64,000 nt of DNA from Elephas maximus indicus. Lineage: Eukaryota; Chordata; Mammalia; Proboscidea; Elephantidae. Under the pieces are notes generated by a model. The model saw only the letters and a program-made list of their open reading frames with translations, searched no databases and had not been told where the DNA came from. Each line of letters opens with the position of its first letter. Position 1 is the first letter of the stretch. The DNA lies in contig NC_064824.1 in the NCBI RefSeq assembly GCF_024166365.1, positions 46,476,608 through 46,540,607 of the forward strand, given 5' to 3'. The translations under genes were made by a program, and so were the position numbers. This document shows, one piece after another, positions 56,276 to 64,000 of the stretch.

Positions 56276-56857
56276 ATCTCTAGATGACTGTAAATTACCT
56301 CAAAGGACTGTGTCTTCCAACACTGTAATTTCTCACTCTCCCTACAGTACTGTGAACCCAATGAGAGGCTAGACTTCACTTGTGCTGTCTTTCTGCAGAC
56401 AGTTAGGACCGCTGACAAAGGTGGGTAGAGAGAACAGCAAAGAAGAGGCACGCAGGGCACCTGAACACCCCACACTTGAGACAATTAGACTTGAACAACT
56501 GACTGCGTGCCCAGGACTGGATTATTTGGCTAAAGAACAGAGCGAGAGCACAAGTAACTGAAATATACCAAATTCCCTGAACTTCATTTTGCCAATACTT
56601 CCAACCTCTTCCTGTAATAAATCTACCACTGCTGTAAGCAAGAGGTAAAATGAATAGAATTAAGTTTCAGTTCCTTTCTCTGTTCCCTTGCCAAGTGGAG
56701 GTACAAACAAGGGATGACAGAACTCCAAAACAGGCAGCAGAAGGAAAAAAAAAAAAGAAGAAGAGAAGAAAAAAGAGAAGCAGAGACCAGTACAACCCAA
56801 AAACATTATAACCAAGCTTTATAGTCTGCAAATAAGTAAAGGCTGACTGAACATTGC

Positions 56858-57048
56858 TATTCCTGAGTGGCACAAATGGTTCATATACTCGGCATCCATT
56901 GGTGCCTCAGAAGAAAGGCCTGGTAATCTACTTCTGAAAAAATCAGCTATTAAAAACGTTATGGAGCACAGTTCTATTCTGACACTCGTGGGGTTGCTGT
57001 GTGTCAGAATCAACTTGACGACAACTGGTTTGGTTTTTGGTTTTTGCT
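56858..57048 (+). mobile_element. AfroSINE, long type, head degraded
   Basis: The head is shortened (attcctgagtggcacaaatg, then ggttcatatactcggcatcc). The body (tcagaagaaaggcctggtaa) and tail (gtcagaatcaacttgacgac) are clear. Confidence 0.83.
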
Positions 57049-58215
57049 GCACATTAATTTAAAAGCCCACACCCCCTAAAAATCAAACTTTGCAAATTAT
57101 ACTTGGAAAAAAGATTATCAGGGCAGTGTAATTTTTATGCGCAGTATAGTTTTAAGCCAAATGCAACCAAACTTAAAGATACTTAAATATTTCTTGAGCA
57201 ACTGCAGGAGAGATCCTATGCATACCTTTCAACTCCATTTTTTCTTTCCTTTGACTTAGGGCTCTGGTTCTTGATGAATGACTGGTCACCTTCCTATGAC
57301 TTTGATCATATCATTTAGCAGCTTTGTAGGAGGGCACTTAGGTGGGTTAGCTCTGAAACTACCCATTAAGACATGGGCGAAAAGTCAACAACATTACCCA
57401 CATCATTAGTTTATGTAATTAAAAATGATTAAATACAGCTAGCTTTCAAATGCACGTAAGATAGATCTAACTAAAAGTATAAATTTTTATAATGTTTATG
57501 GACTACTTGGACTGAATTACCTTAAATAACAGAAAATCACTATCCTACCTCACTGATAGCCATTAGCACTGAAGTTATTATTGGATTGTGATATTTTCCG
57601 CACAAAATTGTTAGCCAATGTTGTAATTTACACTGTGATTATTTTTGCACATCTAACTGGGTAAAACCCCCAAAACTGACCAATTATACCTTTGGCTCAC
57701 TGGAATTAGAGCACAAATTTTTAGATTGTTGAAGGTGGGAGTGGGGTGTGTAGATAGGAAAAGATAAACATATTCTTTAAGAAATACATACAAGATTTAG
57801 TGAATCAGGTGTGGATGTTTTCCTCCTCTGTTTTTTAGCGACTAAGAAATTGCCAGGTATTATAGGGAATTCCCAGCTTGTTTCCACATTCCTGGCTGTC
57901 TTTGAGTGGAAACTCTGGAGAGGGAGGAGCTGGGAGACTTTGGGTTTGGAAACGCCATCTCTGGAACCCCCTTCAGGTGGTCGAGTCATAGCCTATTACT
58001 GAAGCTTCTTGGAAGGCCACCGAATCTCAGTGGCCCCTTTCAACTTTCCCAAACCGTGTTCAACAACCATCAACAACATCGGTTACAACTCATCCAAAGA
58101 TTGTGTCCAGGTTTGGGTTTTGTAATTTAAAATATTTACGGTATATTTTCACTGTGGAATTATATTTGAAGTTTTCATCAATTTTTTCTTTTTTTTCAGT
58201 CTTCATGCTTATTGA
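57049..58215. other. Intergenic DNA, nothing recognised
   Basis: AT-rich sequence with no gene. Open frames at 57811-58002 (+) and 57777-57989 (-) overlap each other and carry no recognised domain. Confidence 0.45.
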
Positions 58216-58217
58216 AT

Positions 58218-58520
58218 AGGTCCCTAGGTGATGGAACCACCCATAGAGTTTCCAAGGAGGAGCTGGTGGATTCAAACTGCTGACCTTTTGCTTAGCGGCC
58301 AAGCTTTTAACCACTGAGCCACCAGAGCTCCAACTACTAACCTAAAAGTTGACAGTTCAAGCCTACCCAGTGGTGCCATGGGAAAAAGGTCTGGCGAACT
58401 GCTTCCATAAAGATTACAGACAAGAAAATTCAATGGTACAGTTCTACTCATTAACACATGGGGTCGCCATGTGTAGGAATCAGCTTGATGGCAACAGGTT
58501 TGGTTTTGGTTTTGGTTTTT
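58218..58520 (+). mobile_element. AfroSINE, long type, split by a short-type SINE
   Basis: The first bases of the head (aggtccctaggtgatgg) are at 58218-58233. The rest resumes at 58332 (aactactaacctaaaagttg) and runs to ggtttggttttggttttggt. The inserted copy occupies 58234-58331. Confidence 0.82.
58234..58331 (-). mobile_element. AfroSINE, short type, nested and truncated
   Basis: Minus-strand head and middle (ccacccatagagtttccaag to gccaccagagctcc). The tail half is missing, and about 20 bases of the host SINE head are also lost at the junction. Confidence 0.82.
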
Positions 58521-58904
58521 CCTAATTGAATTTCCCCCAACATGTCTGTCAGTTTGTCGTACTGTGGGGGCTTGTGTGTTGCTGTGATGCTGGAAGCTAT
58601 GCCACCGGTATTCGGATACCAGCAGGGTCACCCATGGAGGACAGGTTTCAGCTGAGCTTCCAGACTAAGACAGCCTAGGAAGAAGGACCCGGCAGTCTAC
58701 TTCTGAAAAGCATTAGCCAGTGAAAATCTTATGAATACCAGTGGAACACTGTCTGATATAGTGCTGGAAGATGAGCCCCCCAGGTTGGAAGGCACTCAAA
58801 AGATGACTGGGGATGAGCTGCCTCCTCAAAGTAGAGTCGACCTTAACGATGTGGATGGAGTAAAGCTTTCGGGACCTTCATTTGCTGATGTGGCATGACT
58901 CAAA

Positions 58905-59650
58905 ATGAGAAGACACAGCTGCAAACATCCATTAATAATCGGAACCTGGAATGTACGAAGTATGAATCTAGGAAAATTGGAAATCTTGAAAAATGAAATG
59001 GAACACATAAACATTGATATCCTAGGCATTAGTGAGCTGAAATGGACTGGCATTGGCCATTCTGAATTGGACAATCATATAGTCTACTATGCTGGGAATG
59101 ACAACTCGAAGAGGAATGGTGTTGCATTCATCGTCAAAAGAACGTTTTGAGATCTATCCTGAAGTACAACACTGTCAGTGATAGGATAATATCCATATGC
59201 CTACAAGGAAGACCAGTTAATAAGACTGTTATTCAAATTTACGCACCAACCACTAGGGCCAAAAATGAAGAAATAGAAGATTTTTATCAGCTGCCGCAGT
59301 CTGAAATTGATTGAACATGCAATCAAGATGCATTGATAATTACTGGCGATTGGAATGTGAAAGTTGGAAACAAAGAAGAAGGATCAGTAGTTGGAAACTA
59401 TGGCCTTGGTGAGAGAAACAATGCTGGAGATCGAATGATAGAATTTTGCAAGACCAACAACTTGTTCATTGCAAATACCTTTCTTCACCAACATATACGG
59501 TGACTATACACATGGACCTTGCCAGATGGAGCACACAGAAATCAAATTCACTACATCTGTGGAAAGAGACAATGGAAAAGCTCAATATCATCAGTCAGAA
59601 CAAGGCCAGGGGCTGACTGTGGAACAGACCATCAATTGCTCATAGGCAAG
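58905..59650 (+). pseudogene. RTE endonuclease domain (broken)
   Basis: The domain nicks target DNA to prime reverse transcription. The first open part (58905-59150) contains IGTWNVRSMNLGK and ILGISELKWTGIG, which hold the Asn and Glu of the APE-type active site. After a frameshift near 59145 the reading continues with QIYAPT, then ITGDWNVKVGN (about 59337-59370), and closes with ADCGTDHQLLIGKFK (59612-59656), the conserved Asp-His motif (TDH here, in place of the usual SDH). At least two stops and one frameshift disable it. Confidence 0.85.
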
Positions 59651-59788
59651 TTCAAGCTGAAACTGAAGAAAATCAGAGCAAGTCCATGAGAGCCAAAATA
59701 TGACCTTGAGTATATCCCACCCGAATTTATAGACCGTCTGAAGAATGGATTTGACGCATTGAACACTAGTGACTGAAGACCAGACGAG

Positions 59789-60280
59789 TTGTGGAATGAC
59801 ATCAAGGACATCATCCATGAAGAAAGTAAGAGGTCACTGAAAAGACAGGAAAGAAAGAAAAGACCAAGATGGATGTCAGAGAAGACTCTGAAACTTGCTT
59901 TTGAGTGTCGAGCAGCTAAAGCAAAAGGAAGAATTGATGAAGTAAAAGAACTGAACAGAAGATTTCAAAGGGCCTCTTGAGAAGACAAAATAAAGTATTA
60001 TAATGACATATGCAAAGAGCTGGAGATGGAAAACCAAAAGGGAAGAACACACTTGGCATTTCTCAAGCTGAAAGAACCGAAGAAAAAATTCAAGCATCGA
60101 GTTGCACTAGTGAAGGATTCCATGGGGAAAATATTAAATGACTCAGGAAGCATCAAAAGAAGATGGAAGGAATACATGGAGTCATTATACCAAAAAGAAT
60201 TAGTCAATGTTCAACCATTTCAAGAGTTGGCATATGATCAGGAACCGATGGTACTGAAGGAAGAAGCCCAAATGCTCTGA
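59789..60280 (+). pseudogene. RTE inter-domain linker (broken)
   Basis: The lysine-rich, helical-looking region between endonuclease and RT is readable in two open pieces (59789-59980 and 60026-60280). An in-frame stop at 59978-59980 separates them. RWMSEKTLKLAFECRA and LAFLKLKEPKKKFKH are the recognisable words. Confidence 0.75.
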
Positions 60281-60285
60281 AGGCA

Positions 60286-61740
60286 TTGGGGAAAATCAAG
60301 GCTCTGGAAATTGATGGAGTATCAATTGAGATGTTTCAACAAACAGATGCAGCACTGGAGGTGCTCACTCGTCTATGCCAAGAAATATGGAAGACAGCTT
60401 CCTGGCCAACTGACTGGAAGAGATCCATATTTATGCCTATTCCCGAGAAAGGTGATCCAACTGAATGTGGAAATTATAGAACAATATCATTAATATCACA
60501 CACAAGCAAAATTTTGCTGAAGATCATTCAAAAACGGCTGCAGCAGTATATCAACAGGGAACTCTCCAGAAATTCAGGCCAGTTTCAGAAGAGGACGTGG
60601 AACCAGGGATATCATTGCTGATGTCAGATGGATCCTGGCTGAAAGCAGAGAATACCACAAGGATGTTTACCTATGTTTTATTGACTATGCAAAGGCATTC
60701 GACTGTGTGGATTATCACAAATTATGGATAACATTGCGAAGAATGGGAATTCCAGAACACTTAATTGTGCTCATGAGGAACCTTTACATAGATCAGGGGG
60801 CAGTTGTTCGGACAGAACAAGGGGATACTGATTGGTTTAAAGTCAGGAAAGGTGTGTGTCAGGGTTGTATTCTTTCACCATACCTATTCAATCTGTATGC
60901 TGAGCAAATAATCCAAGAAGCTGAACTATATGAAGAAGAACGGGGCATTAGGATTGGAGGAAGACTCATTAACAACCTGTGTTATGCAGATGACACAACC
61001 TTGCTTGCTGAAAGTGAAGAGGACTTGAAGCACTTACTAATGAAGATCAAAGACCATGGCCTTCAGTATGGATTACACCTCAACATAAAGAAAACAAAAA
61101 TCCTCATAACTGTACCAATGAGCAACATCATGATAAACAGAGAAAAGATTGAAGTTGTCCAGGATTTCATTTTACTTGGATCCACAATCAACAGCCATGG
61201 AAGCAGCAGTCAAGAAATCCAAAGACGCATTGCATTGGGCAAATCTGCTGCAAAGGACTTCTTCAAAGTGTTGAAGAGCAAAGACGTCACCCTGAAGACT
61301 AAGGTGCGCCTGACCCAAGCCATGGTATTTTCAATCACATCATATGTATGTGAAAGATGGATAATGAATAAGGAAGACCGGGGAAGAATTGATGCCTTTG
61401 AATTGTGGTGTTGGCGAAGAATACTGAATATACCTTGGACTGCGAAAAGAACGAACAAATCTGTCTTGGAATAAGTGCGGCCAGAATGCTCCTTAGAGGC
61501 AAGGATGGTGAGACTGCGTCTTACATACTTTGGACATGTTGTCAGGAGGGATCAGTCCCTGCAGAAGGACACGTGCTTGGCAGAGTACAGGGTCAGTGGA
61601 CAAGAGGAAGACCCTTAACGAGGTGGATTGACTCAGTGGCTGCAACAATAAGCTCAAGCATAACAATGATTGTAAGGATGGCTCAGGACCGGGCAGTGTT
61701 TCATTCTGTTGTGCATAGGATCGCTATGAGTTGGAACTGA
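60286..61740 (+). pseudogene. RTE reverse transcriptase and C-terminal region (broken)
   Basis: The N-terminal RT part (60286-60621) has WPTDWKRSIFMPIPEKGDP and NYRTISL. A frameshift near 60600 changes frame. The next piece includes CFIDYAKAFDCVD (about 60680) with the first catalytic Asp, GVCQGCILSPYLFNLY, and the catalytic YADD box at 60983-60994, followed by HLNIKKTKIL and LLGSTINSHG. The 60707-61474 stretch stays open for 255 codons. A stop at about 61472 is followed, in other frames, by the conserved RGRPLTRWIDSV (about 61600-61640) of the C-terminus. Confidence 0.88.
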
Positions 61741-61772
61741 CTCAATGGCAACCTAACAACAACAACAACAAC

Positions 61773-61955
61773 ATGGTTTTAATAATCATTTCTGTACAGA
61801 CAATTCCCAAATCTCTTTTAAAGCTGCAGATGAGCATTTCCAATAATAGATATTTCCACTTAGTATGTCCTAATAAGCTCATCGTCTTCTAAAATCTCCT
61901 CTTCCTTATGCTATCTAGACCCTATTAATAATATCATCAGTCTTAAAACCATTCA
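61773..61955 (+). repeat. L2 fragment flanking the RTE (weak)
   Basis: The words agatatttccacttagtatg, then tcctaataagctcatcgtct and ctcctcttcctt, follow L2 ORF2 order. Confidence 0.45.
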
Positions 61956-61959
61956 TTTA

Positions 61960-62520
61960 AGAAAAATAACATCTTTATTGAGATAGACCATAAAATTTGC
62001 CATTTTAAAGTATAAAATTAAGTGTTTTAATTTTTTCGTGGAGTTGTACAACCATCAACAATATTGGATTTTTGAGTATTTTCTTCATTCCAAAAAGAAA
62101 CCCTGTAGCCACGCTCATCCTCCTCCCTTCTCCCCTGTACCTGAAAATCACTAATTTACTTTCTCTTTCTATGAATTTGCCCATTTTGGACATTTCGTAT
62201 AAATAGAATCATAAAATATGTGGCCTTTTGTGTCTGGCTTCTTTCGTTTAGTATAATGTTTTCAAGGTTCATCCATGTTGTAGCATGTATCAGTACTTCA
62301 TTCGTTTTTACTGCCAGATAATATTCCATTGTTTGGATATAGCACACTTTGTTTTTTCATTGATCAGTTCGTTAACATTTGGGTTTTTCCCACTTTTTTG
62401 CTCTTACAAATAATGTTGCTGTGAATATTTATGTGCAGGTTTTTGTATAGACATATATATATTTTCTTTTTCTCTCTTGGGTATGTACATAGAAGTAGAA
62501 TTGCTCGATTATATGGTAGC
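61960..62520 (-). mobile_element. L1 3' region, antisense
   Basis: The words tttattgagatagaccataa, gttgtacaaccatcaacaat, tctggcttctttcgtttagt and taatattccattgtttggat are characteristic antisense L1 3' UTR/ORF2-end. It ends at atatggtag, where the second RTE copy had inserted. Confidence 0.82.
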
Positions 62521-62524
62521 TTGG

Positions 62525-62668
62525 AAACCCTGGTGGCGTAGTGGTTAAATGCTATGGCTGCTAACCAAGAGGTCAGCAGTTCGAATCCTCCAGGTTCTCC
62601 TTGGAAACTCTATGGGGCAGTTCTACTATGAGTTGAAATCTACTCAATGGCAGTGGGTTTGGTTTTGG
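62525..62668 (+). mobile_element. AfroSINE, short type, on the L1/RTE junction
   Basis: Near-consensus head (aaaccctggtggcgtagtgg). The tail half lacks about 20 bases of the usual ctctgtcctatagggtcg region. Perfect 13 bp duplications tatggtagcttgg (62512-62524 and 62669-62681) span the L1-to-RTE junction, so the SINE came last. Confidence 0.92.
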
Positions 62669-62676
62669 TATGGTAG

Positions 62677-64000
62677 CTTGGCATTTCTCAAGCCGAAAGA
62701 ACTGAAGAAAAAAATCAAGACTTGAGTTGCAACATTGAAGGATTTTATGGTTAAAATATTGAACAATGCAGGAAGCAACAAAAGAAGATGGAAGAAATAC
62801 ACAAAGCCTACTGTACTAAAAAGAATTGGTCAACATTTAGCCATTTCAGAAGGTAGCATATGATCAATAGTATTGAAGGAAGTAATCCAAGCTGTAGTGA
62901 AGGCATTGGTGAAAAACAAGGCTCCAGGAATTGATGGAATATCAGTCGAGATGTTTCAGCAAATGGATGCAATGCTGAAAACACTCACTTGTCTGTGCCA
63001 AGAAAATTGGAAGACAACTATTTGGCCATCCAACTGGAAGGTGATCCAACAGAATGTGCAAATTATCGGACAATCTAATTAATAGCACACACAAATAAAA
63101 TTTTGCTGACGATAATTCAAAAATGATTGCAGCAGTACATCGACAGGGAACTGCCAGAAATTCCAGATGCAGAAGAGCACATGGAATAAGAGATATCATT
63201 GCTGTTGTCAAACGGATGTTAGCTGAAAGCACAGAATACCAGAAAGAAGTTTATCTGTGTTTTATTGACTATGCCAAGGCATTTGACTGTGTGGATCATG
63301 ACAAATTTTGGGTAACATTGTGAAGAATGGGAATTCTGGAACATTTAATTGTGCTCATGTGGAACCTGTATACAGACCAAGAGGCAGTTGCTCAAACAGA
63401 GCAAGGGGATACTGCATAATTTAACATCAGGAAAGGTATGTGTCAGGGTTGTATCATTTCACCATACCTAACCAGTCTCTATGCTGAGCAAATAATCTGA
63501 GAAGCTGGACTATACGAAGGAGAGTGCTACATCAGTATTGGAGGAAGACTCATTAACAACTTGCGTTATGCAGATGACACAACCTTGCTTGCTGAAACTG
63601 AAGAGGACTTGAAGCACTTACTGATGAAGATCACAGACTGCAGCCTTCAGTATGTATTACACTTCAACATAAAGAAAATGAAAATCTTCACAACTGAACC
63701 AATAAGCAACATCATGATAAATGGAGGAAAGATTGAAGTTGTCAAGGATTTCATTTTACTTGGATCCACAATCAACAGCCATGGAAGCAGCAGTCAAGAA
63801 ATCAGATAGACATATTGCATTGGGAGAATCTGCTGCAAAGTATTGAAGAGAAAAAAATGTCACTTTGAGGACTAAGTTGTACCTTACCCAAGCATGGTAT
63901 TTTCAATTGCCTCATATGCATGAAAAAGCTGGACAATGAATAAGAAAGAGTGAAGAACTGATGCCTTTGAAATACGGTGTTGATGAAGAATATTGAATAT
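62677..64000 (+). mobile_element. RTE-clade LINE, second copy, 5'-truncated, runs off window
   Basis: Begins at cttggcatttctcaagccga, matching about 60050 of the first copy, and stays collinear to the end of the window. It is more decayed than the first copy (small deletions, for example after 63040 and 63830) and in the same orientation. It entered the antisense L1. Confidence 0.9.
62873..64000 (+). pseudogene. RTE reverse transcriptase, second copy (broken, partial)
   Basis: Pieces: KNKAPGIDGISVEMFQQM (62873-63082); CFIDYAKAFDCVDHDKF (63123-63323); and the catalytic YADD box at 63567-63578 within the open stretch 63561-63809, followed by HLLMKITD and LLGSTINSHG. Stops and frameshifts separate them. 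The C-terminal end is beyond the window. Confidence 0.85.

Larger units (their letters stand above)
58541..61772 (+). mobile_element. RTE-clade LINE (RTE1/BovB-like), nearly full length
   Basis: About 3.2 kb in order: 5' UTR (58541-58900), apurinic-type endonuclease (58905-59650), linker (59650-60280), reverse transcriptase (60286-61474), C-terminal region (61475-61740) and a (CAA)n tail at 61752-61772. The single-ORF layout with endonuclease then RT, and the short repeat tail instead of poly(A), identify the RTE clade. RTE supplies the reverse transcriptase that the SINEs ending in the same tail presumably use. Several frameshifts and stops break the ORF, so this copy is inactive. It lies in L2-like sequence, which continues at 61773-61955. 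Confidence 0.9.

Noticed and set aside
1-64000. CRISPR array, operons or phage genes
   Set aside because: Repeats are dispersed with individual target duplications, genes have introns and GPI/Ly6 features are vertebrate. Nothing prokaryotic is seen.
10990-64000. Exons of MMADHC, the next gene expected from human synteny
   Set aside because: I looked for further host exons and recognised none. From memory the human gap after LYPD6 is larger than the downstream part of this window.

Overview
The window is mammalian nuclear DNA from an afrotherian, most probably the elephant/sea cow/hyrax branch. This rests on about 40 copies of the afrotherian tRNA-derived SINEs (AfroSINE types) plus their partner RTE-clade LINE. 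Everything is intron, 3' UTR or intergenic DNA except two exons of one gene. I saw no bacterial, plasmid, phage or CRISPR content.

Gene: positions 1-8077 hold the 3' end of LYPD6 on the + strand. This comprises the end of an intron, a 131 bp Ly6-domain exon (5710-5840), an intron (5841-7909), and the terminal coding exon (7910-8077) encoding the last cysteines and the GPI-anchor signal. The 3' UTR probably runs to about 10980, where an AATAAA follows two Pumilio-type elements. No other protein-coding exon of a host gene could be recognised downstream.

Intergenic part (about 11-64 kb): layered transposons. The oldest layer is L2, MIR, MER5-type hAT and antisense L1M 3' ends. Above it lie three related MaLR-like solo LTRs (39.2, 42.3 and 43.5 kb) and an L1 with 5' UTR and ORF1 (16.5-18.3 kb, minus). 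The youngest layer is AfroSINEs, many with clear target-site duplications, and RTE LINEs. A nearly complete but frameshifted RTE (58541-61772) carries recognisable endonuclease and reverse transcriptase domains. A second, 5'-truncated copy in the same direction begins at about 62677 and runs off the window. Between them lies antisense L1, with a SINE sitting exactly on the L1/RTE junction.

The most coherent 'system' here is the RTE and its parasites. Three kinds of SINE (short and long tRNA-Asn-headed, and a roughly 330 bp tRNA-Gly-headed composite) all end in the RTE 3' tail. Two further elements (1735-2126 and 50155-50450) are RTE copies with the whole coding region deleted, joining 5' UTR to 3' tail. 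The tRNA-Gly SINE carries the same 5' UTR and tail segments, so it looks like a tRNA fused to such a deletion product.

The least explained segment is a CpG-dense block at 37660-37900, abutting a truncated SINE and far from any recognised gene. It may be an orphan CpG-island promoter or the 5' end of a retrocopy.
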